Of a DNA stretch of 64,000 nt, positions 56,290-64,000 are shown piece by piece. Every line of letters begins with the position of its first letter. The stretch's first letter is position 1. This DNA is from Hyphomonadaceae bacterium ML37 (GTDB lineage Bacteria > Pseudomonadota > Alphaproteobacteria > Caulobacterales > Maricaulaceae), in contig CP091241.1 of assembly GCA_027627685.1 (NCBI GenBank), forward strand, positions 1,489,191 through 1,553,190. The letters run 5' to 3'. The position numbers were made by a program, and so were the translations under genes. The notes beneath the pieces are model-generated. The model saw only the letters and a list, made by a program, of their open reading frames with translations, ran no database searches and was not told where the DNA came from.

Positions 56290-58799
56290 GCTGACCCGGC
56301 AGCCTGCACCGTGGCCAGGGCGCGGTCGTCACCGGGCTGAGCCAGCTGGACGCGCGCTGGCAGGGTGAAGGACACGGTCGTGCCCTTGCCCAGCACCGAA
56401 TCGATGCGCAGCGTGCCGCCGTGCAGTTCGATCAGCGATTTGGACAGAGCGAGGCCCAGGCCCGAGCCCTGATGGCTTTTGGCGATCTGGCTTTCGATCT
56501 GCTCAAACGGACGGCCGAGCCGTGGCAGCTGCTCGGCGGGGATGCCGATGCCGGTGTCGGCGACCTGCAGCACCACGCCATCAGCCGCATCTAAGCCGCG
56601 CACCTTCACCTGGCCGCCTTCGGGCGTGAATTTGACGGCGTTGGACATCAGATTGAGCATGATCTGCTTGAGCGCGCGCGGGTCCGCCTCGATCTCGGGC
56701 AGGGGGCCGGCCTCCACGATCAGTGAAATGGATTTCTCCTCGGCGCGCGCGCGCATGATGCGGATGCATTGCTCGATTAGCTCGTCCGGACGCACCGCCT
56801 CGGGCTGCAGCTGCATTTTGCCAGCCTCGATCTTGGACATGTCCAGAATGTCGTTGATCAGCAGAAGGAGGTGCTGGCCGGAGCTGAGAATGTCGGTGAC
56901 ATAGCCCTTGTAGCGGTCGTCGCCGAGCGGGCCGAACATTTCCCCGGCCATGATCTCGGAAAACCCGTTAATGGCGTTCAGCGGCGTGCGCAGCTCGTGG
57001 GACATGTTGGCCAGAAATTCCGACTTGGAGCGGTTGGCCTCCTCGGCGCGCAGGCGCTCCTGCTGGTGCGCGCTGGCCAGTTCCTCGACGCGCGCCTGGC
57101 TGCGCTTGAGGTTTTCCACCGTGCCGCGCAGGGCGCGGTCATTGTCGCGCAGGGCTGCTTCCTGGGTTTTGAGCGCGGTAATGTCCGCGCCCACGCTGAC
57201 GAGGCCGCCATCAGCGGTCTGGCGCTCGGAATAGTGCAGCCAGCGCCCGTCGGCGAGTTCCAGATCATAGGATTCGGCGCTGGACGCGCCATGCACATGA
57301 CGGATCGAACTGGCGGCCAGCGCCTCCACATCGCCATAGCCCATGCCCGGCTTGAGGGCGGTGTCGGACAGGCCGAAAAAGTCACGGAATTTGCGGTTCC
57401 ACAGCACCAGCCGGCGCCGGGAATCCCACAGAACAAAGCTTTCGGTCATGGATTCCAGCGCCGCGCGCAGGCGGGTCTCGGCGGCCTGGACGCGCGCCTG
57501 GGCGCCTTTGCGTTCGGTGATGTCGATGGCCACGCCCACCAGCCGGCGCGATCCGGCCATGATGCGTCCGCGCATCTGCAGCCAGACCGGCAGCTGGGCG
57601 GCGCGCACCTCCACATCCACATCATGGGACTGGGCCGCGCTGCGAAGCGCAGCACGCACGCGGTTGCGGTCCTCTTCGCTCAGCAGCAGCAGAAAATCCG
57701 GTCCCGACATTTCCTCAGCCTGGGTGCGTCCCAGAATCTGCGCGAACCAGTCGGTCAGCAGCACCGTGTCGGTATCCAGATCCCAGTCCCACACGCCGAC
57801 GCGTGCGCCTTCCATGGCCAGATGCAGACGGTTCTGGGATTCACGCAGGCGCCCTTCCGTCACGCTGAGCTGGCCCATCCGCCGGTGCAGGACGAGAAAC
57901 AACGCCACTGACGCGCCCAGCGTCGCCGCGAACAGGAGGAGGTTGAACAACAGGGTCTGGCGCCAGGCCGCGCTGTCCACTGCGCCTGGTCCGAGCGTCA
58001 GGGCATGGAGCGGCGCGCCCGCGATGACCGCTGCGCCCAGCACGCTGTCGGCGCCGGCCAGGCTCGCGCCCCTGATGGCGCCGCCGCGCTCGGCCATGCG
58101 CGCCACAGCCGCCGGATCAAGGCCAAAGCGTTCCGCCGCCAGCGGTGCGCCCTCGAACGGCGCGGCGGGCTGCACGGCGATCAATCGCCCTGAGGCGTCC
58201 GTCAGCAGCGCGATTTCGCCTTCGGTGCGGCGTGGCAAGAGCGCCGCCGGGTCGACAAGGGCCAGGATCGCGCCGACCGCGCCATCAGACAGCCGCGCCG
58301 GATAGGCAATGGCTACATGGGTGGCGCTGCCCGGCCGCACATACACGTCCGACCCGGCCGCGAGCGCCGCGTCCGCCACGGCGCGCAGCGCTTCGCCGGA
58401 CGCTTCCTGCGTGGCGATCACCCGGCCGTCGGGCAGCAGCAGGGCCGCGCTCTCCACCCAGGGCGAGCGCGTCAGGGTTTCCAGGGCGGGGCGGGCGGCG
58501 TGTTCCGGCGCCAGGGTCTCAAGCTGCACCGCGGCCATGGCGAGCGCGCTGCGCACTTCGGCGAGGCGCCCTGACACGCGTTCGGCCAGGAAGGCGGCGG
58601 ACCGGGCCTGGGTGCTGGCGACTTCGGCTTCCGCCGTGCGCCAGTCCTGCCAGAGCTTGATGGCGATCACGCCGCCAAACGCGATCACAAAGCCCAGAAC
58701 CAGCGCAAACGCCACGCGCGCCGAGGCGCCGCGGCGCAGGGTCTGGCCTGCCTGGGCCGAGCCGGTCCGTTTGCGTCGGGCGTCGCGCTTGCGAATCAT
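56286..58799 (-). CDS. pleC: PleC-like membrane PAS histidine kinase
   Basis: An 837-residue sensor kinase: an N-terminal membrane helix (about 28-48), an extracytoplasmic region to about 270, a second helix, two PAS domains (about 320-440 and 450-565), a coiled coil, and HisKA with phospho-acceptor His601 in MSHELRTPLNAINGFSE followed by MFGPLGDDRYKGYVTDIL and ATPase boxes NAVKFTPEGG, ADTGIGIPAEQL and GSGLGLALSKSLIELHGG. Length and HisKA sequence closely fit Caulobacter PleC (842 residues, His610), the DivK/PleD phosphatase-kinase that sets cell polarity. Identity as PleC rather than another member of the DivJ/PleC group is likely but not proven. Confidence 0.75.
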   Translation of the reverse strand: MIRKRDARRKRTGSAQAGQTLRRGASARVAFALVLGFVIAFGGVIAIKLWQDWRTAEAEVASTQARSAAFLAERVSGRLAEVRSALAMAAVQLETLAPEHAARPALETLTRSPWVESAALLLPDGRVIATQEASGEALRAVADAALAAGSDVYVRPGSATHVAIAYPARLSDGAVGAILALVDPAALLPRRTEGEIALLTDASGRLIAVQPAAPFEGAPLAAERFGLDPAAVARMAERGGAIRGASLAGADSVLGAAVIAGAPLHALTLGPGAVDSAAWRQTLLFNLLLFAATLGASVALFLVLHRRMGQLSVTEGRLRESQNRLHLAMEGARVGVWDWDLDTDTVLLTDWFAQILGRTQAEEMSGPDFLLLLSEEDRNRVRAALRSAAQSHDVDVEVRAAQLPVWLQMRGRIMAGSRRLVGVAIDITERKGAQARVQAAETRLRAALESMTESFVLWDSRRRLVLWNRKFRDFFGLSDTALKPGMGYGDVEALAASSIRHVHGASSAESYDLELADGRWLHYSERQTADGGLVSVGADITALKTQEAALRDNDRALRGTVENLKRSQARVEELASAHQQERLRAEEANRSKSEFLANMSHELRTPLNAINGFSEIMAGEMFGPLGDDRYKGYVTDILSSGQHLLLLINDILDMSKIEAGKMQLQPEAVRPDELIEQCIRIMRARAEEKSISLIVEAGPLPEIEADPRALKQIMLNLMSNAVKFTPEGGQVKVRGLDAADGVVLQVADTGIGIPAEQLPRLGRPFEQIESQIAKSHQGSGLGLALSKSLIELHGGTLRIDSVLGKGTTVSFTLPARVQLAQPGDDRALATVQAAGSA

Positions 58800-58932
58800 G
58801 GATTTGAAACTAAAGCGCTGCCGCTATCGCCGTCCAGCTTTGGTAAACGGGCCGACACCCAATGAGCGCGCGGTGTCGCCCTGCGGACTCAGTCGATTGA
58901 ACGCTGGCTGGATCGCGGGGCGATCCGAAATT

Positions 58933-59481
58933 CTATTCCGCCGCGCTGGCGATGGCAGGCATGGAATCGGGTCGCGCCTTCACCGCCCGAACAACGTCCT
59001 TCGCCCGGCGGGCCAGCGTTACCCAGTCCGGGCTGGCGTCAGGGTCCTCAGCCGCCAGACGCGCGAGCGCCTCGGCGACAGCCAGCAGGCGCGGGCCTTG
59101 CGCGATCAGGCGGGCCTGTTGCTCGATGCGGTTCGGGTCGCGGTCGTACTCGGCGCCCGGCACCCGCCAGCCGCCCCAGTTCTGGGCGTCGGTAACCACC
59201 ACCGGATAGGTGCCCGGTTGCGGGTGGTGGGCGCATTCCTCGGCGGTTTGCCATTTATTGTGGGCGCGCATCAGCCGCCACTGGCCCGGATCGCCCTGGT
59301 CGATGGCTTCGGCGGACAATTCGTCGGTGGTGAAATCGCGCCCCAGCCCGCAATCATAATAGATGCGCACCGGCTCCTCGACATCCTTCACCCATTGCGG
59401 CTTGACCCGCTCGATCAGCGCCCAGGTCCCGACGGGGCGCACGAAAACGCGCTGGTGCTTGTGAAAGACAGCTTTGGCCAT
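58933..59481 (-). CDS. Conserved hypothetical protein upstream of the PleC-like gene
   Basis: A 182-residue soluble protein with no recognised domain. It begins MAKAVFHKHQRVFVRPVGTW and has a middle part with WRLMRAHNKWQTAEECAHHPQPGTYPVVV and GGWRVPGAEYDRDPNRIEQQARLIAQGPRL, then a helical C-terminus. The ATG is preceded by AAGGAG. It lies 133 bases ahead of the pleC-like gene on the same strand, and its base composition and clean start argue for a real gene. No signal peptide or membrane segment. No function can be given. Confidence 0.8.
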   Translation of the reverse strand: MAKAVFHKHQRVFVRPVGTWALIERVKPQWVKDVEEPVRIYYDCGLGRDFTTDELSAEAIDQGDPGQWRLMRAHNKWQTAEECAHHPQPGTYPVVVTDAQNWGGWRVPGAEYDRDPNRIEQQARLIAQGPRLLAVAEALARLAAEDPDASPDWVTLARRAKDVVRAVKARPDSMPAIASAAE

Positions 59482-59553
59482 GACGTGCTCCTTCGCCGCC
59501 GATCATGACGCATGGGACTCAAATCGGAGTTAAGCGGCAGGGTGAACGCGAGG

Positions 59554-60684
59554 TTAAAGCTCAGGGTAGGCCGTGCGCACCAAGCCTCCAGGCTGGATCT
59601 CGCAGCGCCCGGCCAGCTCCAGCTCCACCAGCGCCGCCAGCACCGCGCCCACCGGCGCGCCGGTCAGGCGGGCCAGCTCGTCCTTGGACACCGGGGCCGG
59701 GGAGAGCAGCTCTGCGATCTGCTCGCGTACCTTGTCCGCTGCCGCGTCTGCGCTCGCCGTATCCTCCGGCTCGTCCTCATAATCGTATCCGCCAGGCTCT
59801 TTCATGAGGGGCGGGCGGGTGTTCTGGAGAATGGCCAGTACATCATCAGCGCTTTCAATCAGGGCGGCGCCTTCGCGCAGCAGCCGGTTGGCGCCGCGGG
59901 CGCGCGGGTCCAGCGGAGAGCCCGGCACCGCCATCACCTCGCGGCCCTGCTCGCCCGCCAGCCGCGCGGTGATCAGCGATCCGGAGCGTTCCGCCGCTTC
60001 CACGACCAGAACACCGAGCGAGAGACCCGCGATCAGCCGGTTGCGGCGCGGAAAATCGCGGGCTTGCGCGGTGTAGTCAGGCGGCGTCTCGCTGACGATC
60101 AGCCCCTCGCGGGCGATGGCGTGGTGCAGATCGGCGTGTTCGGGCGGATAGATGCGCGCCAGCCCGCCGCCGATCACCGCAATCGTGCCGGTCTCCAGCG
60201 AGGCGGCGTGGGCTGCGCCGTCAATACCGCGTGCGAGGCCTGAAACAATGGTCACGCCGCGCCGGCCCAGCTCGCGCGCGATGTCGCCTGCGAAGCGCAA
60301 GCCAATCGCCGACGCATTGCGCGCGCCGACCATGGCGCACGTGGGCCGCGCATCCGAATCGAGCGGGCCGATGACGCTGATCACTGGCGGCGGCGGATCG
60401 AGGGCGCCGAGCAGTTTAGGAAAGTCCGGCTCGCACGCGCAGATCAGCCGGGCGCCCAGCTCATCGAGCCGGTCCAGTTCAGCGCGGGCCTGATCGCGGG
60501 TAACGATATCCAGGCGGCCCGCGCGGCCGCCTCGTTTGGCCAATCTTGGCAGTTCGTCGATGGCGGCGTCGGCGGTTCCGAAGCGGGTGATGAGCTGGTG
60601 AAACGTGACCGGTCCGACCCCGGAGGTGCGCGCGAGCCTGAGCCAGTCGAGCCGGCCGGCATCGGACAGGCGCGCTGGCGTCAC
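59554..60684 (-). CDS. dprA: DNA-processing protein DprA
   Basis: A 376-residue DprA/Smf protein that loads RecA on incoming single-stranded DNA during transformation. The Rossmann-like core has AMVGARNASAIGLRFAGDIA, GLARGIDGAAHAASLETGTIAVIGGGL, FPRRNRLIAGLS and SGSLITARLAGEQGREVMAVPGSPLDPRARG; a C-terminal winged helix (about 310-376) follows. The start overlaps plsY's stop by four bases. It ends the pyrB-pyrC'-plsY-dprA operon. ComEC is also in this window. Confidence 0.95.
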   Translation of the reverse strand: MTPARLSDAGRLDWLRLARTSGVGPVTFHQLITRFGTADAAIDELPRLAKRGGRAGRLDIVTRDQARAELDRLDELGARLICACEPDFPKLLGALDPPPPVISVIGPLDSDARPTCAMVGARNASAIGLRFAGDIARELGRRGVTIVSGLARGIDGAAHAASLETGTIAVIGGGLARIYPPEHADLHHAIAREGLIVSETPPDYTAQARDFPRRNRLIAGLSLGVLVVEAAERSGSLITARLAGEQGREVMAVPGSPLDPRARGANRLLREGAALIESADDVLAILQNTRPPLMKEPGGYDYEDEPEDTASADAAADKVREQIAELLSPAPVSKDELARLTGAPVGAVLAALVELELAGRCEIQPGGLVRTAYPEL

Positions 60685-61280
60685 GTCTTGGCCGCCCCTA
60701 TGCGCGGCTCGCTGCCATTGAGAAGGCGCGCGATATTGTCCTTGTGGCGCAGGTACAGCGGCAGCGCGAGCACCAGCGTGAGCAGGGCCACATCCGGCCG
60801 GTCAAAGGCCAGAGCCAGCGCCGGGGCGGCGGCTGCTGCGACCAGAGCCGACAAGCTGGAGATGCGCATCAGCAAGGCCATGCCAAGCCAGGTGAGGCAG
60901 GTCAGCACGCCCACGGGCCAGGCCGCCGCCAGCAGCACGCCCAGAAAAGTCGCCACGCCCTTGCCGCCCTTGAACTTCAGCCAGATGGGGAAGCAATGGC
61001 CAAAGAAGGCCGCGCCGCCCGCGATCAGGCCCGCCGGGGTGGACACCAGAAAGGTGAAGAGCAGGCAGGCGATCCCGGCCTTGGCGCTGTCCAGCACCAG
61101 CGTGGCTGCCGCCAGATCCTTGCGGCCCGTGCGCAGCACATTGGTCGCGCCGATATTGCCTGACCCGATGGTGCGGATATCGCCCAGCCCCGCCATCCGT
61201 GTCAGCACCAGGCCGAACGGAATGGAACCGAACAGGTATCCGCCCCCCAGGGCGAGGATCAGAACCGGATCAAACGGCAT
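60681..61280 (-). CDS. plsY: Glycerol-3-phosphate acyltransferase PlsY
   Basis: A 199-residue five-helix membrane enzyme transferring acyl from acyl-phosphate to glycerol-3-phosphate. Its three cytosolic motifs are seen: GSIPFGLVLTRM (motif 1 region), GSGNIGATNVLRT, KFKGGKGVATFLGVLLA (motif 2) and LPLYLRHKDNIARLLNGSEPRI (motif 3). It lies three bases after the dihydroorotase-like gene and overlaps dprA. Length is normal. Confidence 0.96.
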   Translation of the reverse strand: MPFDPVLILALGGGYLFGSIPFGLVLTRMAGLGDIRTIGSGNIGATNVLRTGRKDLAAATLVLDSAKAGIACLLFTFLVSTPAGLIAGGAAFFGHCFPIWLKFKGGKGVATFLGVLLAAAWPVGVLTCLTWLGMALLMRISSLSALVAAAAAPALALAFDRPDVALLTLVLALPLYLRHKDNIARLLNGSEPRIGAAKT

Positions 61281-61283
61281 GGC

Positions 61284-62552
61284 TTATCCTTCAGGTTGAT
61301 GGATGATCGCGCCTTCCACGAGCGTGATCAAGACCTTTCCCGCGAGGCGGCGATTCTCGAACGCGCTTGAGGCGGTGCAGACCCGCTCGCTGCGGCCATA
61401 GACCACCGGCGCATCGGGATCGAAGATGACGATGTCGGCCGGGGCGCCGGGGGCCAGACGGCCTTGCTCCAGCCCGAACAGGTCCGCCGGTCCCGCCGTG
61501 ACCGGCCAGAGCGCGTCCAGCAGGCTGAGGCGTCCTTCGGCCGCGATGGTGCACAGGGCCGGCAGCAGGGCTTCGAGATTGGCCGAGCCCGGCGCCGCTT
61601 CGGGGAAGGGATGGGCCTTGGATTCGCCGGTGCAAGTGCGGTGGTCTGACACCAGGGCGGCGATGGTTCCGCCCGCCAGCGCCTCGATCAGCGCCAGCCG
61701 GTCTTCCTCGCGGCGCAAGGGCGGGTCCAGGCGGAAGCGCGCATCAAACCCGCCCGCATCCATCTCGTTGAAGATGAGGTGGGTGATCGGCGCGGTGGCG
61801 GCGATGTCGAGCTCGCGGGCGAGGGCGGCCTCAAGCGCTTTCAGTCCGCCTGCCGTGGTCACCCGGTCCAGAAGGATCCGCGCGCCAGTCAGTTCGGCCA
61901 GCAGGGCGGCGCGCTCAATCGCGAGACGTTCTCCGGCGGCGGGGCGGGCGGGCAGGCCCATGCGCATGGACAGATCGCTTTCGGTGGCGCAGGTCCCGCG
62001 CGACAGGGCCGCATCCTCGCAGCTCAGCGCCGTCCAGGAGTCAAAGCCGCCGGCATAGGCCAGCGCCCGGCGCACCAGACGTGTATCAGGCTCGGGCCGT
62101 CCGCCGTCGCCCACATAGGCCGCGCCCGCGCGCAGCATCAGGCCGATCTCGCCCATCTCGCCGCTGTGATCGATGGCGAGTCCCGAGGCGATGAGGCGCA
62201 CCGGGCTGGTCAGGCTGGCCGCCTCGATGGCGGTAAAGTGCTCGGGCCGGCTGAGCCCGGTTCCGCTGTCAGGCGCAAGGATGAGCGTGCCGATCCCTCC
62301 CGCCGCTGCGGCCCGCGCCGCCGCCTCCAGCCCGGACTTGCCGGTGCTGGCGGGGTTCACCCAGCAGCGCGCGTCGATCAGCGCCGGCGACAGCACCGCG
62401 CCATCGAGATCAATGACCCGCTCACCGCTTTCCGGGGTCAGGGACGGCGCGATCTCCGCGATCACGCCGCCGCGAATGCGCACATCGCCCGGCGCATCAT
62501 GGCGCGCCGCCGGGTCGATCACCCGGGCATTGCGAAACAGGATGGCGCTCAT
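61284..62552 (-). CDS. Dihydroorotase-like protein lacking metal ligands (PyrC'/pDHO)
   Basis: A 422-residue amidohydrolase-fold protein whose position behind pyrB and overall fold match dihydroorotase, but the active-site residues are missing. Where class I enzymes have GLIDxHVHLRxPG it reads ALIDARCWVNPAS, and the later histidines are replaced (SWTALSCEDAAL, ILLDRVTTAGG). It is thus likely a structural pseudo-dihydroorotase that stabilises the PyrB trimer, as known in Pseudomonas, with an active dihydroorotase elsewhere. Its ATG overlaps the pyrB stop by four bases (ATGA). Other than the ligand loss it is full length. Confidence 0.88.
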   Translation of the reverse strand: MSAILFRNARVIDPAARHDAPGDVRIRGGVIAEIAPSLTPESGERVIDLDGAVLSPALIDARCWVNPASTGKSGLEAAARAAAAGGIGTLILAPDSGTGLSRPEHFTAIEAASLTSPVRLIASGLAIDHSGEMGEIGLMLRAGAAYVGDGGRPEPDTRLVRRALAYAGGFDSWTALSCEDAALSRGTCATESDLSMRMGLPARPAAGERLAIERAALLAELTGARILLDRVTTAGGLKALEAALARELDIAATAPITHLIFNEMDAGGFDARFRLDPPLRREEDRLALIEALAGGTIAALVSDHRTCTGESKAHPFPEAAPGSANLEALLPALCTIAAEGRLSLLDALWPVTAGPADLFGLEQGRLAPGAPADIVIFDPDAPVVYGRSERVCTASSAFENRRLAGKVLITLVEGAIIHQPEG

Positions 62553-63538
62553 GACTGAGCCCCGCCTTTCGTGCGGTCGTCATAGCGCTGGTTGGGCGAG
62601 GCGGCGCTGATCAGCTCCAGCACCGCCATGCGCACGGCGACGCCTGCCTCCACCTGCTCCAGGATCACCGCGCGCTCGCGGTCATCGGCCAGGGCGCCGT
62701 CAATCTCCACACCGCGATTCATGGGCCCGGGGTGCATCACCAGGCAGTCGGGCTTGGCGTGCTCCATCCGGCCATGGTCGAGGCCGTAGAGGGTGCGATA
62801 CTCGCGATCCGACGGGATCAGCCCGCCGCTCATGCGTTCACGCTGGACGCGCAGGGCCATCACCGCGTCGCAGCCCTCCAATGCCGCCTCCAGATCGTGA
62901 AACACCTGAACGCCCCACCGGTCGGCGTCCTCGGGCAGGAGGGTCGCCGGGCCGCACAGGCGCACATCGGCGTGCAGCATGTTCAGCAGCGCCACATTGG
63001 ATCGCGCCACGCGCGAATGGAGGATATCGCCGACGATCAGGATGCGCCGCCCGCCCACCTCGCCCCAGCGCCGGGTCAGAGTAAAGGCGTCCAGCAGCGC
63101 CTGGGTCGGATGCTCATGGGCGCCGTCGCCGGCATTGACCGTGGAGACGCCGGTCACGCGCGCGAAATGGGCTGCAGCGCCGGCTGCACTGTGGCGCACC
63201 ACCTGGATGTCCGGGCGCATCGCCGCCAGGTTCAGCGCCGTGTCTTCCAGGCTCTCGCCCTTGGAGATTGACGCGCTGCCGGCCGAGAAATTGATCACAT
63301 GCGCGCCCAGCCGCTTGGCCGCAATCTCGAAGCTCGCCAGCGTGCGGGTGGAGTTTTCGAAAAACAGATTGATCAGCGTCGCGCCGTCCAGCGTGCGCTC
63401 GGCCCGCACGCCTGCACGGTTACTGTCGAAATGCACGCGGGCGCGCTCGAAGATCATGCGCACGTCCAGCGGATTGAGATCGCCGATGGAAACGAGGCTC
63501 GCGTGGGGAAAATCGTAGCTGAAACCGGTCCGGTTCAT
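62549..63538 (-). CDS. pyrB: Aspartate carbamoyltransferase catalytic subunit
   Basis: A 329-residue enzyme that condenses carbamoyl phosphate with aspartate. Carbamoyl-phosphate motifs FFENSTRTLASFEIAAKRLG and the HPTQALLDAFTL and MHPGPMNRGVEI segments are all present. ATG 63538 (MNRTGFSYDF) follows a GAGG at four bases; longer reading from 63622 is unlikely. It heads the operon pyrB-pyrC'-plsY-dprA and faces the homogentisate dioxygenase gene divergently across 131 bases. Confidence 0.97.
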   Translation of the reverse strand: MNRTGFSYDFPHASLVSIGDLNPLDVRMIFERARVHFDSNRAGVRAERTLDGATLINLFFENSTRTLASFEIAAKRLGAHVINFSAGSASISKGESLEDTALNLAAMRPDIQVVRHSAAGAAAHFARVTGVSTVNAGDGAHEHPTQALLDAFTLTRRWGEVGGRRILIVGDILHSRVARSNVALLNMLHADVRLCGPATLLPEDADRWGVQVFHDLEAALEGCDAVMALRVQRERMSGGLIPSDREYRTLYGLDHGRMEHAKPDCLVMHPGPMNRGVEIDGALADDRERAVILEQVEAGVAVRMAVLELISAASPNQRYDDRTKGGAQS

Positions 63539-63669
63539 GAGCCCTCGCGCACTGCGTCGGCGCGGTATAAGCGTGTGAAAGCCTGGCGGCAAGGCGTTCG
63601 CCCGGCTTCCAATTGGTTTCATTTGTAACTAAATTTGCCTCTGACGCGCTGACTGAACGGAGACCGCCC

Positions 63670-64000
63670 ATGGCCCGCAAATGGATTTACGCCTCGCGCA
63701 CAGAAGGCACGGCCTCTCGCCAGGCCCACGCCGATCTGCCCGAAGGCACGTATGAGCGCGAGATGAGCAAGGAGGGGTTTTTCGGCCCCGCCGCCTTCCT
63801 GCACCACAAACGCCCGCCCACTGGCTGGAGCAATTTTGAAGGACCGCTGAAACCCTGTGCCTTCGACCTGACGCGCCTTGAGGCGCCCGACGCCTCGCCC
63901 TGGGCGGCGCCAGTGGTGTTGCACAATGCGTCATGCGAGATCCGCTTCTGGAAGCTGGACGCGGCCATGCCTGCGCTGGCGCGCAATGGCGACGGGGACC
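63670..64000 (+). CDS. hmgA: Homogentisate 1,2-dioxygenase-like protein (5' part, cut by window edge)
   Basis: The first 110 codons of a protein beginning MARKWIYASRTEGTASRQAH, followed by LPEGTYEREMSKEGFFGP and HHKRPPTGWSNFEGPLKP. This matches the COG3508-type homogentisate dioxygenase of alphaproteobacteria, which opens the aromatic ring in tyrosine breakdown. The metal-binding C-terminal cupin lies beyond the window. CGGAGA is six bases before the ATG. Confidence is limited by the missing catalytic half. Confidence 0.8.
   Translation, partial: MARKWIYASRTEGTASRQAHADLPEGTYEREMSKEGFFGPAAFLHHKRPPTGWSNFEGPLKPCAFDLTRLEAPDASPWAAPVVLHNASCEIRFWKLDAAMPALARNGDGD

Overview
The window is GC-rich, densely coding bacterial chromosome and reads as an alphaproteobacterium of the Caulobacterales/Maricaulales/Hyphomonadaceae kind (dimorphic, stalked or marine). 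Pointers are a PleC-like cell-cycle histidine kinase (His601, close to His610 of Caulobacter PleC), the order lpd - membrane protein - lipA - COQ10-like, the blocks pyrB-pyrC'-plsY-dprA and bamB-der, HspQ, the leucyltransferase Bpt, the COG3508-type homogentisate dioxygenase, and ParE/ParC sequences of alphaproteobacterial type. The taxonomic call is inference from gene content. I saw no rRNA, tRNA or CRISPR array.

Layout. 1-5.5 kb: the start of parE, a lytic-transglycosylase-like lipoprotein and a 1080-residue autotransporter. 5.7-7.5 kb: glnB-glnA with a terminator. 7.7-11.5 kb: NAD(P)H-hydrate repair and malic enzyme. 11.6-13.4 kb: three tandem exported tail-collar-domain proteins. 13.6-18.1 kb: lpd, a bactofilin-like membrane protein behind tandem palindromic operators, lipA and a COQ10-like protein. 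18.1-30.0 kb: a DUF3089 pseudo-hydrolase, DUF502, VOC, a TadD-like TPR lipoprotein, leucyl aminopeptidase plus NlpC/P60, a HigBA toxin-antitoxin pair, an AlaC-type aminotransferase, ComEC and ParC.

30.0-35.9 kb is the accessory region. A 2 kb island bounded by inverted 34-bp repeats holds an AT-rich orphan membrane protein and a decayed solo cas1. Next to it, a three-gene cassette (JAMM-like protein, secreted protein, Fic protein) sits on the opposite strand between lemA and an M48 (HtpX-like) peptidase gene, two genes that are often adjacent elsewhere. This cassette is the best candidate for an undescribed system; a toxin/immunity or effector role is inference.

35.9-64 kb is mostly housekeeping: AI-2E-family permease, a TRAP transporter, Bpt, an SLC13-type permease, trpE, a PpiD-like chaperone, tpiA, a pseudo-receiver protein, secG, panB, a YfgM-like protein, bamB, der, rlmE, a Ppx/GppA phosphatase, hspQ, pleC, dprA, plsY, a metal-ligand-less dihydroorotase, pyrB, and the start of a homogentisate 1,2-dioxygenase. 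SecG, the YfgM-like protein, BamB and PpiD together make an envelope-biogenesis neighbourhood. ComEC and DprA are both present, which would fit natural transformation.
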